This document shows, in pieces, positions 8,917-16,183 of a stretch of DNA of 39,360 nucleotides (its first letter is position 1; each line of letters begins with the position of its first letter). The position numbers and the translations under genes are program-made. The notes under the pieces were generated by a model. That model did not search any database. It saw only the letters and a program-made list of their open reading frames with translations, and was not told the DNA's origin. The DNA is from Lacimicrobium alkaliphilum (GTDB lineage: Bacteria > Pseudomonadota > Gammaproteobacteria > Enterobacterales > Alteromonadaceae): NCBI RefSeq assembly GCF_002591895.1, contig NZ_NISX01000028.1:1-39360 (forward strand). The letters run 5' to 3'.

Positions 8917-9840
8917 CTAAGGCCGGGCTGCAAGTGTTCGGTTGCGCCCGCTTTCTTTCGCCTCATACATTGCGCGATCAGCTAGTTCAAACAGTGTTTC
9001 GTAGGAATTTATACTTTGCTTAAGCTGTTCCGAAGAGACTACGCCTATGCTGATGGTGAGTGGCCTCCCGCCAATCTGTATCCGGCCGACCAGCTCATGT
9101 AACCGGCGGGCGAACATCAGCGCGTCCGATTCACAGGTATCCGGCAGCACAAAGGAGAACTCTTCTCCCCCATAACGGCCTACGACATCCGACGCTCTGG
9201 CATGCTCACGCAATACGTCGGCTAAACGTTTCAGTATCTCATCGCCGGCCAGGTGTCCTTCAGTGTCATTCACCTGCTTGAAGTTGTCGATATCGAGCAC
9301 AGCCACGGAAACCGGGCTTTGACTCCGCCTTGCCTGGGCGAGCAACTGTTCCGCCCGGCGCTTGAGTTGTCGGCGGTTGACCAGGCCGGTCAACTCGTCG
9401 GTGACGGACAACTGGTACAGCTTTTCACTGTGCTCCTCCAGTTGCCGACGGGCCCGAATGAGCTCCTGGTCCAGTTGATTGCGCCGGGTTGCGTTAAACA
9501 GACTCCAGTAGATATATCCTTCTTCCCCATCGGTAAGGGTTGCATTGGCAACCACTGGTATCACCTGTCCCTCTGCACACTGAATATCCAACATGACTTC
9601 TTCACACACTCCCTCATGTAACAGCAGGGGGAGCAGATAGGTGTCGAACATAATATTTGAGGCTGGTGTAAGCAGATCCGTCAGCGTCTGACCGACAAGG
9701 GACTGCCGGGATTTGCCAAGCATTTTTTCGGCGTAAGCGTTGGCATATTGCAACTGCCGCCCACCCTGGTGATCAGAGCTTGCTGTTACCAGGCAGGCAC
9801 AGGGGAAGTTATCCGGCACCCAGTGTTTATCGTATGACAT
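8917..9840 (-). CDS. PAS-GGDEF diguanylate cyclase
   Basis: A 307-residue soluble protein with no membrane segment. Residues about 8-115 form a PAS domain with the motif TPASNIMFDTYLLPLLLHEG (59-77). This motif resembles PAS domains of RsbP-type and related signalling proteins, in which the same region reads YxTxxxPLLxxxG. A helical linker follows (118-145, likely coiled coil), then a GGDEF domain (146-305) with the active-site loop GGEEF at 224-228 and metal-binding DIDNFK at 183-188. An RxxD inhibitory site (RASD, 215-218) lies exactly five residues upstream, so an active, product-inhibited cyclase making c-di-GMP from two GTP is expected. It starts 8 bases after the stop of the RsbQ-like hydrolase gene, so the two are almost certainly co-transcribed. 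The PAS ligand is unknown. Confidence 0.92.
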   Translation of the reverse strand: MSYDKHWVPDNFPCACLVTASSDHQGGRQLQYANAYAEKMLGKSRQSLVGQTLTDLLTPASNIMFDTYLLPLLLHEGVCEEVMLDIQCAEGQVIPVVANATLTDGEEGYIYWSLFNATRRNQLDQELIRARRQLEEHSEKLYQLSVTDELTGLVNRRQLKRRAEQLLAQARRSQSPVSVAVLDIDNFKQVNDTEGHLAGDEILKRLADVLREHARASDVVGRYGGEEFSFVLPDTCESDALMFARRLHELVGRIQIGGRPLTISIGVVSSEQLKQSINSYETLFELADRAMYEAKESGRNRTLAARP

Positions 9841-9848
9841 GGCAGGCC

Positions 9849-10688
9849 CTACCGTGACAGGAAGGCAAGTACCTCGGCGCTCACCTTATTTGGGTAACTC
9901 ATGTGAAAACAGTGACCTTCAGTATCCAGGGTCACCAACTGACTGCCGGGCATATTTTGATACATATACTCGCCCACTGACGGGTTGGCTAGTGCATCGG
10001 ACCGGCCCTGCAGCAACAGGGTTGGATGGCGGTTGCGGGGCAGAATATGGCGATAATCGGAAAAGAAGGTAGCGTTTGCGAACGTTCTGGCGACCAGCGG
10101 GTCGGTGGAGCAAAAGCTTCCCGAGAGCTCACCGGTCAGTTCATCCGGGGCGTCATCGCCCATGACAATTGGTGCCAGATAATTCGCCCAGCCGATATAA
10201 TTCTTGTCCATCAGATCCATCAGCTGTTCGAGATCTTCACGGGAGAAACCACCCTGATAATCCGGCGGCAGGTTCAGATAGCAGGGTGAGGGGCCCAGCA
10301 TCACCAGCTCGCGGAATCTGTACGGCTGCTCCAGAGCCGCCAGCAGGCCCACCACGCCACTGACCGAGTGGCCGATAAAGCTGACATCCTGAAGATCAAA
10401 GGCCTCGCAAATGTCGAGTACATCCTGAGCGTAACCTTCCAGACAACTGTAGCGATCAACACTGAAAGCACTTAATCTGGAATGACCACTGCCGACATAA
10501 TCAAACAACAGCACCCGATAGGTTGAGGTGAATGCTGGCGTCATAAACCGCCATACATTCTGATCGCAACCAAAACCGTGTGCCAGCATGAGAAGCCGCT
10601 CACCCTTGCCGATAAAGCGCACATTGTTGCGATCGGCAATATCCTTCTGATCCAATACTCTTACCCCATAATCCCGGCATGCTGTCAC
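9849..10688 (-). CDS. RsbQ-like alpha/beta hydrolase (KAI2/D14 family)
   Basis: A 279-residue alpha/beta hydrolase very similar in wording to Bacillus RsbQ: AHGFGCDQNVW (36-46), LFDYVGSGHS (61-70), GYAQDVLD (85-92), MLGPSPCYLN (130-139), KNYIGWAN (162-169), SFCSTDP (191-197) and GHCFHMS (258-264). The catalytic triad is complete: Ser108 in GHSVSG, Asp231 in GRSDA, His259. RsbQ is the bacterial homologue of the plant strigolactone and karrikin receptors D14 and KAI2. In Bacillus it is needed, with the PAS-bearing phosphatase RsbP, for the energy-stress pathway. Here the following gene is a PAS-GGDEF protein, so the hydrolase probably supplies or senses the PAS ligand. The N-terminal extension of about 20 residues compared with RsbQ leaves the exact start open. 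Confidence 0.93.
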   Translation of the reverse strand: MTACRDYGVRVLDQKDIADRNNVRFIGKGERLLMLAHGFGCDQNVWRFMTPAFTSTYRVLLFDYVGSGHSRLSAFSVDRYSCLEGYAQDVLDICEAFDLQDVSFIGHSVSGVVGLLAALEQPYRFRELVMLGPSPCYLNLPPDYQGGFSREDLEQLMDLMDKNYIGWANYLAPIVMGDDAPDELTGELSGSFCSTDPLVARTFANATFFSDYRHILPRNRHPTLLLQGRSDALANPSVGEYMYQNMPGSQLVTLDTEGHCFHMSYPNKVSAEVLAFLSR

Positions 10689-10750
10689 ACTATAGCCAAG
10701 CTGACTGAGTCAGGACAACTCTATTTTGATTGGTGATTGCATTCACCAAC

Positions 10751-10960
10751 TCAGAACAGCCGTTTTCCTGTGATGACAATATAAAGGGCGACTACGCCAA
10801 CCAGCGAATACACCAGCTCAAATGCGCCAATGTCCGCTATTCCTCCCTGTAGTGCGGTGGCGATCAGCATATATCCAAGCACTATTGAAGGCAGGCCTGC
10901 AATACCAATTAAAATGCGAATGGCTGGCGAAAGTCCGGGTTTGTCTGCTGTGCTATTCAT
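10751..10960 (-). CDS. Small two-helix membrane protein
   Basis: A 69-residue protein with a short polar N-terminus (MNSTADKPGLSPA) and two hydrophobic segments (about 14-37 and 43-63), ending in the basic tail TGKRLF. I do not recognise a family. It lies 62 bases upstream of the RsbQ-like gene on the same strand, with no terminator visible between them, so it may be the first gene of that operon. Only a weak AAGAG-type ribosome binding site precedes the ATG. Likely real by composition and position, but unproven. Confidence 0.6.
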   Translation of the reverse strand: MNSTADKPGLSPAIRILIGIAGLPSIVLGYMLIATALQGGIADIGAFELVYSLVGVVALYIVITGKRLF

Positions 10961-11509
10961 TTACTGCTCTTTTCAGTTCGTTTATTGAGGAGGAGCTTGT
11001 TTAACTAGCATTCTTACCAGTTGCTGGATTGTGCCTGTGATTGCCACCGTACACAAATCCAGAACTGACGCTGTATGCAGATGTTTATTCAAAGCCCCCT
11101 GGATTGACCTCACTAGCTGATGGGGCAAGCTCGTTGCCCTGAATAAAAAGAACACAGGTGCTCACCTCCGCCCAACCACATCATTTGAACAGCTAGATAT
11201 TTCGTCAAGACATAATTATTTCTGCTGCTCTGTCTCCGATAACGGGGTAGCTCAGCGTCTAAATTTTTCTTCCCAATTCTGGCTCACAATACTTCCTTTG
11301 GTGCATAACACTGTGATCTACAAAAGGATTCCGTGTTCAAGGGCGAAAGGCTTCCTTGTTTTAGGTTTTCAGGCATGACTTTCAGTCAGATACCCTTGGC
11401 CGGTGGCGCTTTAGTGAGTGTGAGCAGGGCGCTGTTTGAAGGTGGAAAATTTCACTGTTTGTGCCTTATGGCGGATGTCAGAGGGAACTGTGCGGGTGAC
11501 AGTTAAGAA

Positions 11510-11528
11510 AGGGCCGCAGTCGGGCCCT
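11510..11528 (-). terminator. Weak candidate terminator of the patatin gene
   Basis: A 6-bp inverted repeat AGGGCC/GGCCCT with a 7-base loop, lying 111 bases beyond the patatin stop. On the minus strand it is followed only by TTCTTAA. The stem is GC-rich but short and the T-run is poor, so confidence is low. Confidence 0.25.
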
Positions 11529-11558
11529 ACTTTGTGTTTTCTTTGCAGCAAATACTCT

Positions 11559-11586
11559 ATCGGAGACCGGTTAAGGTGTCTCCGAT
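11559..11586. repeat. Perfect 9-bp inverted repeat
   Basis: ATCGGAGAC at 11559-11567 and GTCTCCGAT at 11578-11586 form a perfect 9-bp stem with a 10-base loop. No T-run follows on either strand, so it is not a simple terminator. It lies 53 bases beyond the patatin stop codon, in the 3' untranslated part of that transcript. Confidence 0.6.
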
Positions 11587-11639
11587 GTCAGATCTATTTT
11601 GCTGTTTGTCTGCAGGCAGAAAAACAGCGCGCCAGTTCT

Positions 11640-13130
11640 TTAGCTTCCCGTATTGGCCAGCTTGTGCCCGGGTTTTTCTTCTTTGCCTGAGAGTATCCGT
11701 ATCTCACGCTGTTTCAGCAGCTTCAGGTAGTGGTTAAAGGTTTTACTGATCTTTGTGCTGCGCTCAATAAGATCCAGTTGTGGCCAGGTGGCGCGTTCAC
11801 CGGCTCGGATAAGCTCTTTAAGCCCCTCTTCTGTAGGATTGGTGAGCAGGTGTTTTAAGCTGCCGAGGCTGCGTGCTGGCAGAATATTGATATCACCCTC
11901 ATATTGCTGGTCAATAATGGAGCGCAGTTTATGGATCCCCAGCTTGGTGGCCTTGCCGGGTATCAGGTTCTCCATCACATCAAAGGCATATACACCGTTG
12001 CTTTTAGCGAGGTTAACCAGGTGTTTTTTGGTCAGCGCATACAGGCCTTTGCTGTGCTGTTTGGTGCGCGATAAAAATGGCACCGCCAGAGGGTTGGTCT
12101 GGCTGACAATACTGTGGTTAACCCCGTACAGGCGGGCCAGGCGGTCAAAGGGCATATCGGCCATCAGTGAGCCATCGGCAAACCGGCGGCTTGGAATATA
12201 GGGCACGATCTCGCCGGCCTGATTACGGGCTTTGAGCTGCACCGGATCAAATACCCAGGGAATGGCACAGGAGGCGCGCACAGCCTGCGTAATAACCGCA
12301 TTAGGTGAGGTTTTCGCGTTCAGCAGACGTGAATACTGGTGTAAATCGGCCGCTGACACGGTAATGGTGACCTTACGCCCGGTAAGGTTATAGGCGTCTT
12401 CGAAGGTCATCAGGTCAAACAGTTCGATCAGTGCGTTTTCGAGGTTGGTGCTATCCAGCCAGCTGCCTTTTTTCAGACCGCGCCAGAGGCTCCATTTCTG
12501 GAAGCGCTGATAAATAGATTCAGCGGTGAGCATTTCCATCAGTTGCGCATCGGTGCGGGTGGCCACCAACGCGGCAATAATGGAGCCGGCGCTGGCGCCG
12601 GAGATCACCTCAGGCAGCAAATCGTGTTCGAGCAGCGAGCGCACCACGCCGCAGTGGAAAAAGCCTAATCCGGCACCGCCACTTAGCATCAGGCAGCTCT
12701 GGCCATAGGCAAAGGAGGTTTCTTCAAAAAACGACAGTTTTTCATGAAAGTCGATATCGGCCTCATCGGCGGCGTAGATAAAATCCAGTGCCGCGCAGAC
12801 TTCATTGAGGAAGTCCTGGATCAGCACTTTAGTGCCAATTTTGCACGAATGGGTCAGATCCGGGTTGGCAATATTGCCAAGGTTACCGTGAATCCCTTCA
12901 TGAAGAATAAACATCAGGGCCGGGGCATCATTGCCGGCGCGGGCGTCTTTCATCCGCTGCACACGTTTTCTGATCAGTTTGTAATCATAATCGCGGGATT
13001 TATCTTCTGCTTTCCATGCGTCGGCACCAGAGAGGCGATCATGCTCAAGGCTGGCTTGCAGGAATTCCTGGTAGCTTTGTGCCCCGGCTATTGCCTGCTC
13101 AAGTTGGTGTAAAGATTTGTTGTTGGCCAT
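11640..13130 (-). CDS. DUF3336/patatin-like phospholipase
   Basis: A 496-residue serine lipase of the patatin family carrying the N-terminal DUF3336 domain (about 1-140), an arrangement shared with yeast triacylglycerol lipases and their bacterial relatives. The patatin domain starts at LSGGAGLGFFHCGV (149-162, oxyanion hole). The nucleophile elbow GASAG is at 178-182 with Ser180, and the partner Asp319 lies in FADGSLMADMP, so the catalytic dyad is intact. It should cleave acyl esters of phospholipids or neutral lipids. There is no signal peptide, so it acts in the cytosol or at the inner membrane. It is divergent from the DUF445 gene across 178 bases. The presence of a WS/DGAT gene 3 kb away makes storage-lipid turnover a reasonable guess. 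Confidence 0.9.
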   Translation of the reverse strand: MANNKSLHQLEQAIAGAQSYQEFLQASLEHDRLSGADAWKAEDKSRDYDYKLIRKRVQRMKDARAGNDAPALMFILHEGIHGNLGNIANPDLTHSCKIGTKVLIQDFLNEVCAALDFIYAADEADIDFHEKLSFFEETSFAYGQSCLMLSGGAGLGFFHCGVVRSLLEHDLLPEVISGASAGSIIAALVATRTDAQLMEMLTAESIYQRFQKWSLWRGLKKGSWLDSTNLENALIELFDLMTFEDAYNLTGRKVTITVSAADLHQYSRLLNAKTSPNAVITQAVRASCAIPWVFDPVQLKARNQAGEIVPYIPSRRFADGSLMADMPFDRLARLYGVNHSIVSQTNPLAVPFLSRTKQHSKGLYALTKKHLVNLAKSNGVYAFDVMENLIPGKATKLGIHKLRSIIDQQYEGDINILPARSLGSLKHLLTNPTEEGLKELIRAGERATWPQLDLIERSTKISKTFNHYLKLLKQREIRILSGKEEKPGHKLANTGS

Positions 13131-13308
13131 TTGCTGCTGCCTGCATGGTTAATTGATGATACCGATTTAATGCCAATTAATTTGAAACGACAACCTAATT
13201 AGCGCCTGACATTTAACGGGCTAAGGTTTTAGATTGACCATTCTAACTTCTGTGGTTAGCCTGAAGCTCTCCCGGTATTCCGATAATAATAGGCACTAAA
13301 GATCTGAT

Positions 13309-14520
13309 ATGGAATGGAATAGTGAGTTATTGATCCTGTTGCTGATCCCCATCATCAGTGCCTTCGTGGGATGGTTTACCAATTATCTTGCGGTAAAAAT
13401 GATGTTTTATCCGCTGGAGTTTGTGGGCATACGGCCTTTTTTCGGCTGGCAGGGGCTGATCCCGGCCAAACGGCGCAAAATGGCCGAAATCGAAGTGGAA
13501 CTGGTACTCGGCAAACTGCTCAGCGTAGAGGAAATCGTCAATCGTCTGGATGCAGGATTACTCACTCAGGCGATTCAGCGGCGACTCAAACAGGTACTCC
13601 GGCGTATCGTCAATGATGTGATGCAGGAAGCGGCGCCAACACTCTGGTCTGCGCTGCCGGTGCAGGGCAAGAATCTGGTTTATGCCCGTATCGAGCTGGA
13701 TATCCCCAATGTGGTGGCAAAAATGGTCAGGGATTTTCAGCAGAATGTTGGCGAGATCCTGGATATCCGCGAGCTGGTGGTCGAGCATCTGTCTGATGAT
13801 CCTGAACTGATTAACGAAATCTTCCTCAAGGCCGGAGCCAGAGAATTCCCCTTTATCGAGCGCTCAGGCCTGTATTTCGGTTTCCTGTTCGGTCTTCCCA
13901 CCATGCTGGTGTGGCACTTCTATCAGTTGTGGTGGATTCTGCCCTTAGGGGGGCTGGTCGTTGGTTATGCCACCAACTGGATCGCGATTAAAATTATCTT
14001 TGAGCCGAAACGGCCTACCAAAGTGGGTATGTTTACCTTTCAGGGCATGTTTTTAAAACGCCAGAAAGAAGTCTCCAGAGTGTATTCGGATATCATTCAG
14101 GAGCGGCTGCTGAATTCCCAGACTATTACTCATGCGGTGCTTAAAGGCTCCGGCTCGGCGCAATTACTGGAATTGATCGAATTGCATGTCAATGACGCCA
14201 TTGAGCGATACGTGGCCGTGGCCCAGCCTTATTTTGCTCTGAGTGTGGGCTCAGAGGATTACTTTCGTATGAAAGAGCTTGCAGTACAGCGCCTGTTCGA
14301 AGATTCTGACAAATTCCTGCGCTATGCCCATGATTATGCGAATAATGCACTGAACATCGGCGATGATCTCTGTCTGAAAATGGAAGGGCTGAGCCCGGAG
14401 GAATTCGAAGGGGTTCTGCGCCCGGCCTATAAACAAGATGAATGGAAGCTGATCCTGGTGGGCGCCATTCTTGGTATGCTGGCGGGCTTCGCTCAGCTAT
14501 ATTTTGTATTTGGCGGATAA
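13309..14520 (+). CDS. DUF445 family membrane protein
   Basis: A 403-residue inner-membrane protein with the DUF445 hallmarks: an N-terminal hydrophobic segment followed by GWFTNYLAVKMMFYPLEFVG (21-40), repeated in part in the middle as VVGYATNWIAIKIIFEPKRP (about 219-238). This internal duplication is typical of the family. A last hydrophobic segment (LILVGAILGMLAGFAQLYFVF) ends the protein. Between them lie long soluble alpha-helical stretches. The molecular function of DUF445 proteins is not established. The TraB/GumN-like gene follows after 33 bases on the same strand, so the two may be co-transcribed. Confidence 0.88.
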   Translation: MEWNSELLILLLIPIISAFVGWFTNYLAVKMMFYPLEFVGIRPFFGWQGLIPAKRRKMAEIEVELVLGKLLSVEEIVNRLDAGLLTQAIQRRLKQVLRRIVNDVMQEAAPTLWSALPVQGKNLVYARIELDIPNVVAKMVRDFQQNVGEILDIRELVVEHLSDDPELINEIFLKAGAREFPFIERSGLYFGFLFGLPTMLVWHFYQLWWILPLGGLVVGYATNWIAIKIIFEPKRPTKVGMFTFQGMFLKRQKEVSRVYSDIIQERLLNSQTITHAVLKGSGSAQLLELIELHVNDAIERYVAVAQPYFALSVGSEDYFRMKELAVQRLFEDSDKFLRYAHDYANNALNIGDDLCLKMEGLSPEEFEGVLRPAYKQDEWKLILVGAILGMLAGFAQLYFVFGG

Positions 14521-14553
14521 TCACAACCAAAAGTTATTTACAGGGAATTGTCG

Positions 14554-15411
14554 ATGAAGGTTTTTTTCTCAGCCTGTTTACTGTTTTTATCTGTCGGACT
14601 GGCGCAGGCGGCTTCTGTCTGGGAGGTGTCGTCCAAAGAGGGCAAGGTTCTGTATCTGGGGGGCACCCTGCACCTGCTCACCACTGAGGATTATCCGCTG
14701 GACAGTGCTTACAAACAGGCTTATCGGCGATCAGAAAAGCTGGTATTTGAAACCGATCAGGCGGTGCTGGAAACGGCTGAATTCCAGCGCGCCTTAATGC
14801 AACGCTTTGCGCTGGCTGAGGGCGAAGAACTGTCTGATTTTCTGGCGCCACAAACCTATGCTGATTTACGAACAGCCCTGCACAAGCGGGGCATTGCGGT
14901 GGAAGCCATGCAGGGTTTTAAAGCCTCAATGGTAGCCCTGACGCTGACCATGAGTGAATTCCAGCGCCTTGGATTTACGCAGCCGGGGGTAGATAAGTAT
15001 TTTCATAACCAGGCCCTGAAGGACGGCAAAGCCACAGGTCAGCTTGAGACACCTGCCGAGCAACTGGATTTTCTCACCAGTATGGGGCATGACAACCCGG
15101 AACAGATGATTCGTTACACTCTGAAAGACATCCACCAAATGCCTGAAATGGTTGGCTCGTTGCGCCAGGCCTGGCTGGATGGTGATCTGAGGCAACTGGA
15201 CAACCTCGGACTCAGACCGATGCAAAAGGAATATCCGCGGGTGTACGAGGTGCTGATTAAAGAGCGTAACCGGCAGTGGATGAAGAAAATATTGCCGATG
15301 TTTGAGTCACGGCAAACTCATTTTGTACTGGTGGGTGCCCTGCATTTACCCGGTGAACACGGCTTATTGATCCAGCTCAGGCAACAGGGCTTTAAGCTGA
15401 AGCAACTTTGA
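14554..15411 (+). CDS. TraB/GumN-like exported protein
   Basis: A 285-residue protein of the TraB/GumN (TIKI-like) superfamily. The start at the ATG at 14554 is chosen over a TTG at 14548 because GGGA lies 7 bases upstream and the frame opens directly into a signal peptide (MKVFFSACLLFLSVGLAQA, cleavage before AS). The two family motifs are present: YLGGTLHLL near 34-42 and VGALHLPGEHGLL near 260-272. These His and Glu residues form the presumed metal site in the superfamily, some eukaryotic members of which are metalloproteases. In bacteria the role is unclear. Periplasmic location is expected. Confidence 0.85.
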   Translation: MKVFFSACLLFLSVGLAQAASVWEVSSKEGKVLYLGGTLHLLTTEDYPLDSAYKQAYRRSEKLVFETDQAVLETAEFQRALMQRFALAEGEELSDFLAPQTYADLRTALHKRGIAVEAMQGFKASMVALTLTMSEFQRLGFTQPGVDKYFHNQALKDGKATGQLETPAEQLDFLTSMGHDNPEQMIRYTLKDIHQMPEMVGSLRQAWLDGDLRQLDNLGLRPMQKEYPRVYEVLIKERNRQWMKKILPMFESRQTHFVLVGALHLPGEHGLLIQLRQQGFKLKQL

Positions 15412-15441
15412 TAAAGGTTTTCTTCCTTTCTGATTAGCGCT

Positions 15442-15482
15442 AGGCTGGTTATACGAGCCAGCCTGATTACCGGTTACCCGGT
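15442..15482. promoter_or_regulatory. Tandem inverted repeats upstream of the TetR gene
   Basis: Two inverted repeats lie 48-88 bases before the TetR start: AGGCTGG (15442-15448) with CCAGCCT (15458-15464), and ACCGG (15469-15473) with CCGGT (15478-15482). Either could be an operator for autoregulation of the TetR - wax ester synthase operon, or the first could be a weak 3' hairpin of the upstream gene. It has no T-run. Confidence 0.35.
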
Positions 15483-15529
15483 GATTCTGCCGGACGGGTA
15501 TTAAGTCAACCATCTGAGGGGGCGAGACC

Positions 15530-16183
15530 GTGGCAAGTAAAACCGCGGAACGGATACTGTTTACCAGTCTCGAGCTTTTTAATGAGCATGGCGAAGCCAC
15601 GGTTACCAGCGTGGACATTGCGATGGAGCTGGATATCAGTCCGGGTAACCTGTATTACCACTTCAAAGGGAAAGAAGTGATCGTGTTGGCGCTGTTTGAT
15701 ATGTACCGGCATAAACTCAGCCGCATCCTTGCAACCCCCGATCCTGACTTGTCATTGCAGGATTTTTTCTGTTTTTTATATCTGACGCTGGACTGTTCAT
15801 CGTTGTTTCGGTTTTTGTACCGAAACCCATCCGATTTGATGGAGAAATATCCCGCGCTGGCAAAAGGGTTCAGGCAACTACTATTGACCCGTGAAGAGAC
15901 CGTAGGCAGGCAACTGGATTATCTGCGCCGGAATCAGCAACTGAATTTGCCTGCGGATTCCCTTGCGCCACTCAGTGAACAGATAGGTCTGGTGTTCAGT
16001 CAGGCGGCAAATTACTATTTAATCAAAGAGCAGGTGCTTGACCAGAAGGGTTTTATTCAGAAATGTCTGACAAGCATTCTGTTTTTGTTACGGCCCTATT
16101 TAAAGGATGATGATGAAGCTGTTGGGGTGTTGAAAGAGCTTATCGGTGAACTGCGTTTTAATTGGGAAGGCAGGGATGAGTAA
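15530..16183 (+). CDS. TetR/AcrR-family transcriptional regulator
   Basis: A 217-residue regulator starting at a GTG with GAGGGGG about 8 bases upstream. The TetR DNA-binding domain occupies residues about 1-50: AERILFTSLELFNEHGEATVT is helix 1 and its turn, and VDIAMELDISPGNLYYHFKGKE is the helix-turn-helix with the characteristic LYYHF. The C-terminal ligand-binding half is all-helical and not close to a named subfamily I know. The last 8 bases overlap the start of the wax ester synthase gene, so translation is probably coupled and the regulator most likely controls that operon in response to an acyl or lipid ligand. The ligand is inference. Confidence 0.9.
   Translation: MASKTAERILFTSLELFNEHGEATVTSVDIAMELDISPGNLYYHFKGKEVIVLALFDMYRHKLSRILATPDPDLSLQDFFCFLYLTLDCSSLFRFLYRNPSDLMEKYPALAKGFRQLLLTREETVGRQLDYLRRNQQLNLPADSLAPLSEQIGLVFSQAANYYLIKEQVLDQKGFIQKCLTSILFLLRPYLKDDDEAVGVLKELIGELRFNWEGRDE

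Larger units (their letters stand above)
10961..11639. other. Long intergenic region without a convincing gene
   Basis: This 679-base stretch holds no open frame that looks coding. It contains two hairpins near its right end (11510-11528 and 11559-11586) and three copies of the 9-mer GTCTCCGAT (11232-11240, 11578-11586, and inverted at 11559-11567). No tRNA cloverleaf, insertion-sequence end or riboswitch was recognised. The left end should contain the promoter of the small membrane protein gene. Confidence 0.5.

Noticed and set aside
11436-11690. 84-residue plus-strand frame in the gap left of the patatin gene
   Set aside because: No convincing ribosome binding site; it runs through two hairpins into the 3' end of the patatin gene on the other strand; the composition is not protein-like.
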